A DNA stretch of 47,786 nucleotides from Tissierellia bacterium (GCA_012728125.1 JAAYFT010000139.1:1-47786), one strand, 5' to 3'; shown: positions 16,754 to 25,435, counted from the stretch's first letter. Notes: a model not told the origin generated them from the letters alone. Made by a program: numbers and translations.

Positions 16754-16769
16754 TGCCAAATATTTGACA
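16754..16769. promoter_or_regulatory. Palindrome, candidate activator (UAS) site
   Basis: TGCCAAAT|ATTTGACA is a 16-bp palindrome with a single mismatched pair, centred about 84 bp upstream of the predicted start of transcription. That is a normal distance for an enhancer-type site of a sigma-54 activator. Confidence 0.6.
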
Positions 16770-16794
16770 GGTTTCTCGTAATTTTTCTCAAAAA

Positions 16795-16834
16795 ATGCAA
16801 TAATATTTGCATATAAGCGCAAAAATTATTGCAT
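16795..16834 (-). terminator. Long inverted repeat after the activator gene (terminator, possibly also a binding site)
   Basis: ATGCAATAATATTTGC (16795-16810) and GCAAAAATTATTGCAT (16819-16834) pair over 16 bp with one mismatch and an 8-base loop. It overlaps the stop of the activator gene and is followed on the minus strand by TTTTTTGAG. This fits a terminator. Its position about 115-155 bp upstream of the ord start of transcription also allows an activator-binding role. Confidence 0.65.
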
Positions 16835-18237
16835 CAGATTTTATATTTCTTCAACTTATGTTGCAAGGTTTGCCTTTTTATTCCTAATTCTTTAGCTGTT
16901 TTAGTTATATTATTGTGATTATTTTCTAAGGCATTTATAATAAGGTTTTTTTCAATTTCTTCTAAAACTACTGGTAAACTTTTATCTTTTTGCTCCAAGA
17001 CGAAGGGATTTCTATAGTGCTTGTCCTTCATAATATGAATGGAAGAAATGAAGTCCTTCTTTGTCAATAAAGTTTCATTCTCATCCACTATATTCATAGC
17101 CCCTTCAATAACATTGGCTAATTCCCTAACGTTTCCAGGCCAAGTATATTCCATAAAATAATCTAGTACATCTTTTGATACACTTTTTACTTTTTTGTCC
17201 AATAATAAGTTAAATTTATTTATAAAATGGTTTGTAAGTATAGGTATATCCTCTTTCCTTTCCACCAATGGTGGTATCTGGATAAATATTACATTTAGCC
17301 TATAGAACAAGTCTTTTCTAAGGGTTCCTTTTTTTAGGCTCTCTAACGGTGGTTCATTAGTAGTTGCAATAATTCTTACATCTATGGGTATATCTTTAGA
17401 ACCTCCAACCCTCCTAATATAGCCTTCTTGTAGGACTCTAAGTAATTTGGCTTGTAGTGGCAGGGACATGGAGTTTATTTCGTCTAACATTAAGGTCCCA
17501 CCATTGGCCTGTTCAAATATTCCTTCCCTTTCAACGGCTCCTGTAAATCCACCCTTATCTGTACCAAATAATATTCCTTCCAGCAATGACTCAGGAATTG
17601 CAGCACAATTTTGGGCTAAAAATGGCTTATTAGCTCTTATACCTCCATAGTGGATACTTTGAGCGAATAGCTCTTTTCCCGTTCCTGTATCTCCGTAGAT
17701 TAGAACACTTGATATTGAATTACTTGCTTTTTTAGCAATTTTCTTTGCCATTTCTATTGGTTCTGATACTCCAATGATATCGTGGAAATTATATCGTTTG
17801 ATCTTATTTTTAGATGGGGATTTTCTAAATTTTAATTCGCTTTGCAATTCTATCAATTGATCAGACAAGTTCTTAATGTGGGTAATATTATTGGATATCT
17901 CTAAAGCACCTATGATTTCATCTTTATTGTACAAGGGTATGGTAGAATTTATGGTGGTAATTCTTTGTCCTTTAAAGTTTAAATAGGTTTGGGTACTATT
18001 TAGTATTGACTCTCCTGTGTGTAATACCTTAATCAAAGTCGACGTCTCTTCATTTAGGCTAGGAAAGATATCTAAGATATCTTTCCCCAGTACTTGTTCT
18101 CTTTTTAGGCCTTCTAACTTTGCCATAACATCGTTATATATTACAGTCTTTCTATCTTTGTCAATTACATGGATACCAATATTAGCATGGTGCAAAATAT
18201 TTTGCATTATGATTTTATTAAAATCTACATTTCTCAT
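16834..18237 (-). CDS. RocR-like sigma-54-dependent activator (PAS - AAA+ - Fis HTH)
   Basis: The 467-residue regulator has an N-terminal PAS sensor (about 10-125) and a central AAA+ domain with Walker A GDTGTGKE at 182-189. The sigma-54 contact loop GGFTGA is at 229-234, Walker B LMLDEI at 249-254 and a C-terminal Fis-type HTH (ITKTAKELGIKRQTLQ) near 447-462. The LFGTxKGxFTGA and TLMLDEINSM context resembles RocR, the B. subtilis activator of arginine/ornithine use that responds to ornithine or citrulline. It sits directly upstream of the sigma-54-driven ornithine operon, so it almost certainly controls it. The second residue of the usual GAFTGA loop is Gly here. The ligand, probably ornithine, is inferred. 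The ATG follows AGGGATGGTAAT. Confidence 0.92.
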   Translation of the reverse strand: MRNVDFNKIIMQNILHHANIGIHVIDKDRKTVIYNDVMAKLEGLKREQVLGKDILDIFPSLNEETSTLIKVLHTGESILNSTQTYLNFKGQRITTINSTIPLYNKDEIIGALEISNNITHIKNLSDQLIELQSELKFRKSPSKNKIKRYNFHDIIGVSEPIEMAKKIAKKASNSISSVLIYGDTGTGKELFAQSIHYGGIRANKPFLAQNCAAIPESLLEGILFGTDKGGFTGAVEREGIFEQANGGTLMLDEINSMSLPLQAKLLRVLQEGYIRRVGGSKDIPIDVRIIATTNEPPLESLKKGTLRKDLFYRLNVIFIQIPPLVERKEDIPILTNHFINKFNLLLDKKVKSVSKDVLDYFMEYTWPGNVRELANVIEGAMNIVDENETLLTKKDFISSIHIMKDKHYRNPFVLEQKDKSLPVVLEEIEKNLIINALENNHNNITKTAKELGIKRQTLQHKLKKYKI

Positions 18238-18252
18238 ATTACCATCCCTAAC

Positions 18253-18987
18253 TTATTCCTTTAATGTTATGGCAGCAATCATTCTATTTTTAGTACCCTT
18301 TTCTTTTCTATATGAATACAGAGTATCTAGGTTACAGGCAGTACAAAAATTGCTCTTATAAATATTCTCATCCTTAATGCCTGCATCTAGCAAATTAATA
18401 TAATTTACCTTCCAAAGGTCCAAATAGGTCTTTCCATTTTTTTGAACTATTATTTCAGAATTATTATACTTGGACTTAAATAATTTTTCCACATCTTCTC
18501 CTATTTCATAACAGCAAGGTCCTATGGAAGGCCCTATGGCTACAACTATATTGTTTAAATTAGACTGGTAAGATTTCACCATATTATCTATAATGACTCC
18601 TGCTATCTTGTTTAAAGTTCCTTTCCAACCAGCATGGGCAAGACCTATGATGTCTTTTTCTTTATCATAAAAATATATTGGGACACAGTCAGCATGGTAG
18701 GTACATAATACTAGACCTTTAATATTAGTAATAAATCCATCGGCTTCTTCTTGTCCAATGGTTTTATTATCCTGTTGATCTAATATGATTACATCTTTAC
18801 CATGAACTTGTTTTGCCCTATAGATTTTTTCATCGGGTATATTAAGTAATTTACTTAAATCATTAAATATGTTTTTTTGATCCCATCCAATTCTTGAAGA
18901 AAACAGATGGCAAATATTATTATATCTATTAAATCCTTCTATTTCAAAGTATAGGGTATTGTCATAGAATTTTTTTGTAACTCCCAT
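18253..18987 (-). CDS. pgeF: Laccase-domain purine nucleoside phosphorylase (PgeF/YlmD family)
   Basis: This 244-residue cytosolic protein of the DUF152/YfiH family carries the copper/zinc-type His and Cys residues: AKQVHGKD, TYHADCVPIYF, GLAHAGWKGT and GPSIGPCCYEIG. Members were first called polyphenol oxidases; enzymes of the family have since been shown to phosphorolyse purine nucleosides and to deaminate adenosine. I chose the ATG at 18987 because AGGAG lies seven bases before it; the ATG two codons earlier directly touches that site. It starts two bases after the nrdR stop and is co-transcribed with nrdR. The sigma-54 activator follows after 15 bases. Confidence 0.9.
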   Translation of the reverse strand: MGVTKKFYDNTLYFEIEGFNRYNNICHLFSSRIGWDQKNIFNDLSKLLNIPDEKIYRAKQVHGKDVIILDQQDNKTIGQEEADGFITNIKGLVLCTYHADCVPIYFYDKEKDIIGLAHAGWKGTLNKIAGVIIDNMVKSYQSNLNNIVVAIGPSIGPCCYEIGEDVEKLFKSKYNNSEIIVQKNGKTYLDLWKVNYINLLDAGIKDENIYKSNFCTACNLDTLYSYRKEKGTKNRMIAAITLKE

Positions 18988-18989
18988 AT

Positions 18990-19460
18990 TCATCTCCTAT
19001 TGTCAGTATTCTCATTAAGCAAATTTTTCAATTCATCCATAAAAGAATTTAGGTCCTTAAACTGTCTATATACAGAGGCAAATCTTACATAGGCCACATG
19101 ATCAACATCTTTCAATTTATTCATTACCATTTCCCCAATTTCATTAGAAGTTACTTCCTTTTCCATGGAGTTGTATAGGGATTTTTCAATTTCACCTACA
19201 ATATTTTCTATTCTTTCCATGGAAACAGGTCTTTTCTCACAAGCTTTTATTATACCATTTAAGATTTTATTTCTATCAAAGGTTTGTCTATTTCCATCTT
19301 TTTTAATAACCATAAGTGGGATTTCTTCAATTTTTTCATAGGTAGTAAACCTTCTACTACAATTTATACATTCCCTTCTCCTACGGATTGCTTGTCCTTC
19401 TTCTGTAGGCCTGGAATCTACAACCTTGGACTCATGAAATGAGCAAAAGGGACATTTCAT
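18990..19460 (-). CDS. nrdR: Transcriptional repressor NrdR
   Basis: This 156-residue repressor of ribonucleotide reductase genes has an N-terminal zinc ribbon (CPFCSF ... [12 protein letters not shown], four Cys within the first 35 residues). It is followed by an ATP-cone domain (about 46-136) that senses ATP/dATP. Length and order are standard. In clostridia nrdR commonly lies next to the sporulation sigma block, as here. It has its own sigma-A promoter (19496-19524) and the SD AGGTGGAAAG. No clear NrdR box pair was seen at its own promoter. Confidence 0.97.
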   Translation of the reverse strand: MKCPFCSFHESKVVDSRPTEEGQAIRRRRECINCSRRFTTYEKIEEIPLMVIKKDGNRQTFDRNKILNGIIKACEKRPVSMERIENIVGEIEKSLYNSMEKEVTSNEIGEMVMNKLKDVDHVAYVRFASVYRQFKDLNSFMDELKNLLNENTDNRR

Positions 19461-19495
19461 CTTTCCACCTCACCTTTTACTTTAACTTCACTTTA

Positions 19496-19524
19496 ATTAT
19501 ATTACATTGATTGAAAAATGTCTA
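19496..19524 (-). promoter_or_regulatory. Sigma-A promoter of nrdR-pgeF
   Basis: TAGACA (19524-19519), a 17-bp spacer and a perfect TATAAT (19501-19496) lie 35 bp upstream of the nrdR ATG on the minus strand. Confidence 0.78.
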
Positions 19525-19525
19525 T

Positions 19526-19768
19526 TTATATATCTCCCTTATAATCCACTAAAATAGTGTCAGTTCCTATTTTTACGATATCACTCCAATTAATAATGAT
19601 CTCTGAACTTTTACCAAACAGGCCTAATATTTTACCCCCGCCAGAAATTACTAGGGCTTCTACATATCCTTTTTCTAGGTCTAATTCAAAATCGTCTACA
19701 AAGCCCATTCTTTCTCCTGTATTTATGTTTATTATTTCCTTTTCCCTGATTTCTGATAATTTTAACAT
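19526..19768 (-). CDS. ylmC: YlmC/YmxH-family PRC-barrel protein, sporulation-associated
   Basis: The 80-residue single PRC-barrel protein (MLKLSEIREKEIININTGERMGFVDDFELD) matches the YlmC/YmxH family. Members are small cytosolic proteins conserved in spore formers, often close to sigG, and of unknown molecular function. It is placed between sigG and nrdR, the usual clostridial order. The ATG follows AAGAGGTGGGATT. An inverted repeat and a possible sigma-E promoter lie just upstream (19789-19829). Confidence 0.88.
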   Translation of the reverse strand: MLKLSEIREKEIININTGERMGFVDDFELDLEKGYVEALVISGGGKILGLFGKSSEIIINWSDIVKIGTDTILVDYKGDI

Positions 19769-19799
19769 AATCCCACCTCTTTCATATTATACCCTATTA

Positions 19800-19829
19800 T
19801 TTATATATAAAAATAGGGTATAAATATGA
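19800..19829 (-). promoter_or_regulatory. Possible sigma-E promoter of ylmC with overlapping inverted repeat
   Basis: TCATATT (19829-19823) matches the sigma-E -35 element. After 15 bp TATATAAA (19807-19800) resembles the -10 element CATACAnT at about five positions. The inverted repeat ATACCCTATT (19789-19798) / AATAGGGTAT (19812-19821) overlaps it and may be an operator or a weak sigG terminator. Confidence 0.35.
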
Positions 19830-19860
19830 CAAGATTTTGGTGGGATTTATATCTTCTTCC

Positions 19861-20634
19861 TTATATATATTTTCTCATCTGCCTTAAGGCATTTTTCTCT
19901 AATCTGGAAACTTGAGCTTGTGAAATGCCAATTTCTTCAGCAACTTCCATTTGGGTTTTACCTTCAAAAAACCTTAAATTAAGTATCTGCTTTTCTCTGC
20001 TATTTAATTTTTCTATTGCTTCCCTTAAGGCTATTTGACTTAACCAAACCTCGTCCTCTGCCTTTTCATCCCTTACTTGGTCCATTACGTATATTGCATC
20101 GCCACTATCATGGAAAATTGGTTCAAATAATGAAATAGGTTCTTGTATTGCTTCCAGTGCAAATACTACTTCCTCTTTAGGTAGATTTAACTCCTCTGCT
20201 ATTTCATATATTGTAGGTTCTTTGGAATTTTTATTAATCAATTGTTCTCTTGCTTGTAATGCTCTATAGGCAATATCCCTTAAGGATCTAGATACTCTAA
20301 TGGAATTATTATCTCTTAAATATCTTCTTATTTCACCTATTATCATAGGCACTGCATAAGTAGAAAACCGTACATTTTGACTCAAGTCGAAATTGTCTAT
20401 AGCTTTTATTAAACCAATACAGCCTACCTGAAACAAATCATCAACGTGTTCGCCTCTTCGATTAAATCTTTGGATGATGCTAAGTACTAGTCTTAAATTA
20501 CCTTGAATAAATTTCTCCCTAGCCTTTAAATCACCAGCTTTTATCTTGACAAATAATTCTTGCATTTCTTCATTAGTTAGTACTGGCAGCTTTGAAGTGT
20601 TTACTCCACATATCTCTACCTTAGATATATGCAT
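19861..20634 (-). CDS. sigG: Sporulation sigma factor SigG (late forespore)
   Basis: This 257-residue sigma-70-family protein directs late gene expression in the forespore. The N-terminus MHISKVEICGVNTSKLPVLTNEEM is typical of SigG (SpoIIIG). Region 2 includes LFQVGCIGLIKAIDNFDLSQNVRFSTYAVPMIIGEIRRYLRD, and region 4 ends with a clear HTH (TQMEVAEEIGISQAQVSRLEK). It follows sigE by 98 bp, and that gap contains a sigma-F-like promoter, as expected from the known dependence of sigG on SigF. Confidence 0.98.
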   Translation of the reverse strand: MHISKVEICGVNTSKLPVLTNEEMQELFVKIKAGDLKAREKFIQGNLRLVLSIIQRFNRRGEHVDDLFQVGCIGLIKAIDNFDLSQNVRFSTYAVPMIIGEIRRYLRDNNSIRVSRSLRDIAYRALQAREQLINKNSKEPTIYEIAEELNLPKEEVVFALEAIQEPISLFEPIFHDSGDAIYVMDQVRDEKAEDEVWLSQIALREAIEKLNSREKQILNLRFFEGKTQMEVAEEIGISQAQVSRLEKNALRQMRKYI

Positions 20635-20676
20635 TTACTTTCATCCTTTCATGCTGTATTGCCCCTTTCTCTATAA

Positions 20677-20706
20677 AATTATTGCCTTGAATAGCATTTT
20701 TATTCA
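20677..20706 (-). promoter_or_regulatory. SigF/SigG-type forespore promoter of sigG
   Basis: The -10 box GGCAATAATT (20686-20677) fits the sigma-F consensus GGnRAYAMTW at every position. The -35 box TGAATA (20706-20701) differs by one base from WGCATA and equals the sigma-G -35. The spacer is 14 bp, one short of the usual 15. It lies 43 bp upstream of the sigG ATG. Confidence 0.7.
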
Positions 20707-20732
20707 AAAATTTATTTTACTTAAAGTCCATT

Positions 20733-21449
20733 TTACATCAGCTTTACCATCTCTTTCCTCAGCCTTTTAATTATTCTCTTTTCTAGCCTAGATATATAGG
20801 ACTGGGAAATACCTAAAAGGTCTGCAACTTCTTTCTGGGTTTTTTCCTTCCCATTATGTAGTCCGAACCTTAATTCAATTATGGTTTTTTCTCTACCAGA
20901 TAACTTGCTAATGGCTTGTTTTAACAAGACCCTATCTACTTCCGATTCAATATTTTTAAATATAATATCTCCATCAGTTCCTAAAATGTCTGATAATAGT
21001 AGTTCATTTCCATCCCAATCTGTATTTAAAGGTTCATCTAAGGAGATTTCTGATTTCATTTTGCTAGTCCTTCGAAGGTACATGAGTATCTCATTTTCTA
21101 TACATTTTGAAGCATAGGTGGCAAGCTTAATATTCTTATCAGGATCAAAAGTGTTAACAGCCTTTATTAGTCCAATGGTACCTATTGAAATAAGGTCTTC
21201 AATGGATATTTTAGTGTTTTCAAATTTCCTAGCTATATATACTACAAGTCTTAAGTTCCTTTCAATTAGTATAGTTTTGACTGTTTCGTCTTCCTTGATC
21301 AAGGAAAGATAATGGGCCTCTTCTTCTGGAGATAATGGTGGAGGTAATATTTCTCCACTTCCTATATAATGAACTATTTTTATAATATTTAATTTTTCCA
21401 ATACTTTATATAAAATAGTTTTTAATCTAAGTTTGATACTCGTAAACAT
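20733..21449 (-). CDS. sigE: Sporulation sigma factor SigE (mother cell), made as pro-protein
   Basis: This 238-residue pro-sigma factor has a hydrophobic/basic N-terminal pro-sequence (about residues 1-27) before the core starting near [15 protein letters not shown]. Region 2 ([35 protein letters not shown]) and region 4 HTH ([22 protein letters not shown]) are complete. The SpoIIGA protease encoded just upstream removes the pro-sequence after asymmetric division. The two genes overlap by 23 bases, so synthesis of protease and substrate is coupled. The gene is continuous, with no skin-like interruption. Confidence 0.98.
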   Translation of the reverse strand: MFTSIKLRLKTILYKVLEKLNIIKIVHYIGSGEILPPPLSPEEEAHYLSLIKEDETVKTILIERNLRLVVYIARKFENTKISIEDLISIGTIGLIKAVNTFDPDKNIKLATYASKCIENEILMYLRRTSKMKSEISLDEPLNTDWDGNELLLSDILGTDGDIIFKNIESEVDRVLLKQAISKLSGREKTIIELRFGLHNGKEKTQKEVADLLGISQSYISRLEKRIIKRLRKEMVKLM

Positions 21450-22356
21450 TTATATTCCCCCTATCTAAGATTTCTAGACTCAATAACCCCTTATATTGTT
21501 CATCTGTGGAGAGCTTACCATTAAATATTCCAATAATTAAATTATCACATCTTATAACTCTTGAGTTTTTCTTAATTTCTATATAATCTGGTTTAAAGCC
21601 TAATAACATCCCTTTTTTAGAACCTATAGTTTTAAAAGGGATAAGTCTAATAAAGTTTTTCTCTTTCAATTCTTCCATAATATTTTGTATTTGCAACAGG
21701 TCATCCTCTTGCTTATTTTCAAATACTTGTCTTAATCTTTCAGGAATTATTTCCTTAATAATTTCATATTCTACTATAAATACTGGTAATCTAGTTAATG
21801 GTTCAAGTAGTGAGTTTCCTGTATCCATTAAAGCAATAAGAGAAGTATTCTTATTACCATAGTATATAGTTACTTCAAATAATTCTTTTTCTCTAGTTGT
21901 TTTTTCTTGATAATAATCGAATATATTCTTAATTAAAATTCCACCTAAAGCTACTCCTAATATTAAATATCTAATTGGAAAGTCTTTGGTAAATACATTT
22001 TCATTTAATGAAAAATTAGAATAGTTCTGCACAAAATAATAGGTTCCAATACTAGCTCCAGCAAAAATAAAGGATACAATATAAAATCCAAATAATTGTT
22101 TTATATATAATTCTATGGATTTAGAATCAAAGGCCAACTTTACAATAATTATAGATATGAGAATTTTCATAAAGAAATTAGTCAAGAATAGGAAAGAAGG
22201 TATAAATAATACAAAGGGATATAAAGCTGCTACAAAGGAAGCTATTAATATCCTTTTCCTACTTGCCTTGGTCCTAGTTATTATCTTGGTAATATTTAAG
22301 ATTGCGAAATTTATTAAAAAATTTTCCAAAAATAAATATTCAGCAACTACATACAA
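21427..22356 (-). CDS. spoIIGA: Sigma-E processing peptidase SpoIIGA
   Basis: The 309-residue membrane-bound aspartic protease has five hydrophobic N-terminal segments (to about 148). It is followed by a cytosolic domain with the active-site motif LMDTGNSL, catalytic Asp178 (the B. subtilis enzyme uses Asp183). It cleaves pro-SigE in the mother cell after a signal from the forespore. The start is a TTG at 22356: AGGAGGA lies at proper spacing, and the ATG one base further into the message is out of frame. It is preceded by the ftsZ terminator, so it needs its own promoter. A TATAAT-like element is present, but I could not find a clear Spo0A box. Confidence 0.95.
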   Translation of the reverse strand: MYVVAEYLFLENFLINFAILNITKIITRTKASRKRILIASFVAALYPFVLFIPSFLFLTNFFMKILISIIIVKLAFDSKSIELYIKQLFGFYIVSFIFAGASIGTYYFVQNYSNFSLNENVFTKDFPIRYLILGVALGGILIKNIFDYYQEKTTREKELFEVTIYYGNKNTSLIALMDTGNSLLEPLTRLPVFIVEYEIIKEIIPERLRQVFENKQEDDLLQIQNIMEELKEKNFIRLIPFKTIGSKKGMLLGFKPDYIEIKKNSRVIRCDNLIIGIFNGKLSTDEQYKGLLSLEILDRGNINVYEYQT

Positions 22357-22460
22357 ATATATTCCTCCTATAATTATATAGCCTAATACTTATTCTATTC
22401 TTTAATAGTTATTATAGGACATTAATTTTAAATTTTTTGTCATTTTATAGTTAATAATAA

Positions 22461-22488
22461 AAACGTATCTCTACAAAAAGATACGTTT
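22461..22488 (-). terminator. Terminator after ftsZ
   Basis: AAACGTATCT and AGATACGTTT form a 10-bp stem with an 8-base loop, six bases past the ftsZ stop. It is followed on the minus strand by TTTTATTATT. It separates the division cluster from spoIIGA-sigE. Confidence 0.9.
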
Positions 22489-22494
22489 TCTTTG

Positions 22495-23571
22495 TTAATT
22501 TGATTTTTTATCTCTTCTTCTAAGAAATACGGGAATATCTAATTCATCATCGTCATGGGCTGCAACTTCATCTTTCCCGTCATCCTTGTTTATGGCTTCT
22601 CTTATTGACTTTTGACTTTCCATATCGAATCCGGTAGCAATGACAGTTATTTTAATTTCTTCCTTCAAACTTTCATCAATTCCTGCACCAAAGATTATGT
22701 AGGCATCCTTGTCTACTGCAGCCCTAATTAAATCAGCAGCTTCATTGACTTCGAATATTCCCATATCTTCGCCACCGGTGATGTTTAACAATACTGATTT
22801 TGCACCATCGATTGATGTCTCCAATAAAGGTGACCTAATGGCTTGTTTAGCTGCCTCTGTTGCCCTATTCTCTCCAGAAGCCCTTCCAATACCCATGTGA
22901 GCAATTCCCTTAGCATGCATAACAGTCTTAACATCAGCAAAGTCTAGGTTTATTAAATTTGGCACTGCTATTAAGTCAGATATGCCTTGTATACCCTGTT
23001 TAAGTACTTCATCAGCCATCATAAAGGCTTCTACCATAGTAGTCTTCTTATCTGCAATTTGTAATAACCTATCATTTGGAATGGTAACTAGAGTGTCAAC
23101 TTTGGACTTTAACTCCTCTATACCTTGTTCTGCATGTTTCTGTCTTCTTGGCCCTTCAAAGGTGAAAGGCTTTGTAACTACTCCTACTGTAAGTATGCCT
23201 AGCTCCTTAGCTATTTCTGCTACTATTGGTGCTGCCCCTGTTCCTGTTCCCCCACCCATGCCTGCTGTAATAAAAACCATGTCTGCACCCTTTATAATCT
23301 CTGCTATTTCATTTCTATTTTCTTCTGCAGCCTTAGCTCCAATTTCTGGATTCGCTCCAGCACCTAAACCACGGGTCAACTTTTCTCCAATTTGAAGTTT
23401 ATATTCTGCCTTGGAGGAATTAAGGGCTTGTCTATCCGTATTTAAGGCGATGAAGTCAACTCCCCTTACGCCACTTTCTATCATTCTATTTACAGCATTA
23501 TTACCTCCACCACCAACACCAAGAACCTTAATCCTTGCATATTGTTCAACATCTACATCAAAATCAAACAT
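22495..23571 (-). CDS. ftsZ: Cell division protein FtsZ
   Basis: The 358-residue tubulin-like GTPase polymerises into the Z ring. The GTP-binding signature GGGTGTG is at residues 106-112, the NxxD-type T7 loop is in [10 protein letters not shown], and the C-terminal partner-binding peptide DIPVFLRRR is intact. No ftsA gene precedes it, unlike in Bacillus; the small membrane gene sbp takes that place. It is the last gene of the dcw transcript. The ATG has the SD AAGGGGGAAATG. Confidence 0.98.
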   Translation of the reverse strand: MFDFDVDVEQYARIKVLGVGGGGNNAVNRMIESGVRGVDFIALNTDRQALNSSKAEYKLQIGEKLTRGLGAGANPEIGAKAAEENRNEIAEIIKGADMVFITAGMGGGTGTGAAPIVAEIAKELGILTVGVVTKPFTFEGPRRQKHAEQGIEELKSKVDTLVTIPNDRLLQIADKKTTMVEAFMMADEVLKQGIQGISDLIAVPNLINLDFADVKTVMHAKGIAHMGIGRASGENRATEAAKQAIRSPLLETSIDGAKSVLLNITGGEDMGIFEVNEAADLIRAAVDKDAYIIFGAGIDESLKEEIKITVIATGFDMESQKSIREAINKDDGKDEVAAHDDDELDIPVFLRRRDKKSN

Positions 23572-23624
23572 AACATTTCCCCCTTATATTTTGATAGCTT
23601 ATCCAATATTTGCTTTTTAAATTT

Positions 23625-23978
23625 CTAGTTAGTTTTTTTCCCTTTGAAAAGTAAGATCCTCCTGATCTTAGCAAAGTTTTCAAATAGCCTTCCACCAAAT
23701 GTAAAAATAGCTGCATAATATAGAGGAACGCCTAGTCTATCCCCAAGATATGCAAGAAAAGCAGCTAAAATTGCATTTCCAAAGAAACCTGAGAGAAAAA
23801 TTCTTATATTAAAATTGTTTTCTAAGTTAGATCTAATACCGCCAAATACTGAATCTAAACAGGCTAGTATTGCTACGGAAACGTAAAGTGAATAGGTGGT
23901 ATCATAAGTATAGGGTAAAATAAAACCAATTACAATACCTATTAAAATACCAATTATTGCAACGAACAAATTAATCAT
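23625..23978 (-). CDS. sbp: Small basic membrane protein Sbp (DUF1290)
   Basis: The about 117-residue protein is almost entirely made of three to four membrane helices (FVAIIGILIGIVIGF at its start) and ends with a basic tail. It matches the DUF1290/Sbp family that lies upstream of ftsZ or ftsA in many Firmicutes; function is unknown. The ATG at 23978 overlaps the end of the DUF881 gene. A TTG nine bases later (23969) has a better spacing from AAAGGA and is an equally good start. A longer frame from 24011 has no ribosome site. Confidence 0.85.
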   Translation of the reverse strand: MINLFVAIIGILIGIVIGFILPYTYDTTYSLYVSVAILACLDSVFGGIRSNLENNFNIRIFLSGFFGNAILAAFLAYLGDRLGVPLYYAAIFTFGGRLFENFAKIRRILLFKGKKTN

Positions 23979-24693
23979 CCTTTCCCAATGGCTTGGCATA
24001 TCTGAAGTCAAAATCTCCAGTATAAGCAGGAATATATATCGAATCTTCTATGGTTGTTTCAAAGCCTATTTCATATATTTTTAATAAATCGCCATAAGTT
24101 CCTGGTGCATTCACAGCTGCATATAATACTTTAGGGTCTCCAATAGCTTTAATAATAAAGGGTGTGGCAGAGCTTCTTCCATTTATTCTAATAACTGGCC
24201 CACCACATTTTATTTCAGATGTAGATAATACCCTTTCATTATTTATACTAATGGCTTCTGCTCCTGCAATTCTCAAGTCATTTATTATATTTAGTATATC
24301 TACATCATGGATAACGTCTTCATTTAAATCGAAACCAAAATACCTTTCTGCTGGATTATCATACATTTTTATTACTATTCCAGGTCCTTCCAAAGAAGTT
24401 TGCCCTGAATGAATTTTATTATATTGGATATCTTCCAATAAAATATTAATAATATTATCGTCACCTTTAGCTATATTCTCCAGTAAGGCCAGCTCTTCCT
24501 CTTTCATCTTAATTATATTGTTTAGCTCAGCTATTTCATTATTGATGGCATTGATTTCAGCTTTCATAGTTTGTAGGGATCTAATGGTAATAGGAGTAAT
24601 AGTTTCAAGTTTCATTTTTATTTGTGTAGAAATAAAAATACCAATCATTATACTGAAAAAAGTTAGGATGATTTTTGGATTTTGATTTTTCAT
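23971..24693 (-). CDS. DUF881 family protein (division cluster, second copy)
   Basis: The 240-residue protein has one N-terminal membrane helix (about 7-24), then a predicted coiled coil (about 30-75) and the extracytoplasmic DUF881 domain. That domain has the family pattern GPGIVIKMYDNP, GAEAISINNERV and IKAIGDPKVL. Function is unknown; the genes sit between ftsQ and ftsZ in many clostridia, which suggests a role at the septum or cell envelope. The ATG at 24693 follows GGGGTGATTTCA; a start seven codons earlier would lie before this site. It is a paralogue of the next gene upstream. Confidence 0.88.
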   Translation of the reverse strand: MKNQNPKIILTFFSIMIGIFISTQIKMKLETITPITIRSLQTMKAEINAINNEIAELNNIIKMKEEELALLENIAKGDDNIINILLEDIQYNKIHSGQTSLEGPGIVIKMYDNPAERYFGFDLNEDVIHDVDILNIINDLRIAGAEAISINNERVLSTSEIKCGGPVIRINGRSSATPFIIKAIGDPKVLYAAVNAPGTYGDLLKIYEIGFETTIEDSIYIPAYTGDFDFRYAKPLGKDD

Positions 24694-24706
24694 TGAAATC
24701 ACCCCA

Positions 24707-25435
24707 TTAATCAAGATTTTCGTCTACAGGATTTGCGTATATGAATTCCTTTATCTTCCTAGATTTTGGTATTACTATATTATTTTCTTTATTCACTTGT
24801 ACCAAGTAGTCGTAATTCCTTAATATGGTCACTATTCCTCCTTTAAGGTTTAATGCAGACTCCAAAGTGTCTGGTGGTCCTATTGCTTTTATAACAATAG
24901 GTGGACTTGTTGATACACCATTGATTTCAATATGATTTCCAGCTTTCTCTATCTCAGTAAAGGATGTATATCTTTGGTCATTGATAGATATGGCCTCTGC
25001 ATCGGCTGCATTTAAAACAGATATTACTTGTAAGATTAAATCCAACTCATCAATTATACTATAACCAAAACCATATTCTAAATCCACTGGTGGATCATTA
25101 ATTTCAATAACAACACCTGGTCCTTCTAAATCTAAGTATCCAGCTAACATCCTATATTTCATTGTATCATTATATAGGTTTTCAGCATATATATTTTTAT
25201 CTACTTCACTCATCTCATATTGCTTTATCTTAGCTTCTAATTCATCAACTTTATTTATTAATAAATCCCTTTCATTTTGTGCTTTTTTCAGCTCTGTAGC
25301 AAGCTGCTGAGCTCTTTGAGTAGGTAAAATACCCTCTCCTAGGGTTTTATTCACAGTTTTGAATTGAAGGGATACAATAATTCCAAGTAATATAGATACT
25401 ATTGTTAATGCAATATACTCCTTAAATTTTTTCAT
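24707..25435 (-). CDS. DUF881 family protein (division cluster, first copy)
   Basis: The 242-residue protein has a membrane helix at about residues 7-23, a coiled coil (QLATELKKAQNERDLLINKVDELEAKIKQYEM) and a DUF881 domain with GPGVVIEINDPP, DAEAISINDQRY and IKAIGPPDTL. It is a clear paralogue of the neighbouring copy, so a tandem duplication produced the pair. The coiled coils suggest dimers or heterodimers. The ATG at 25435 follows GGAGAGGTAAG. The start of the longer frame (25465) lies inside ftsQ without a ribosome site. Confidence 0.88.
   Translation of the reverse strand: MKKFKEYIALTIVSILLGIIVSLQFKTVNKTLGEGILPTQRAQQLATELKKAQNERDLLINKVDELEAKIKQYEMSEVDKNIYAENLYNDTMKYRMLAGYLDLEGPGVVIEINDPPVDLEYGFGYSIIDELDLILQVISVLNAADAEAISINDQRYTSFTEIEKAGNHIEINGVSTSPPIVIKAIGPPDTLESALNLKGGIVTILRNYDYLVQVNKENNIVIPKSRKIKEFIYANPVDENLD

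Noticed and set aside
22357-22460. Search for Spo0A boxes upstream of spoIIGA
   Set aside because: TATAAT-like elements are present, but no TGTCGAA-like box with acceptable match was found, so no site is reported.
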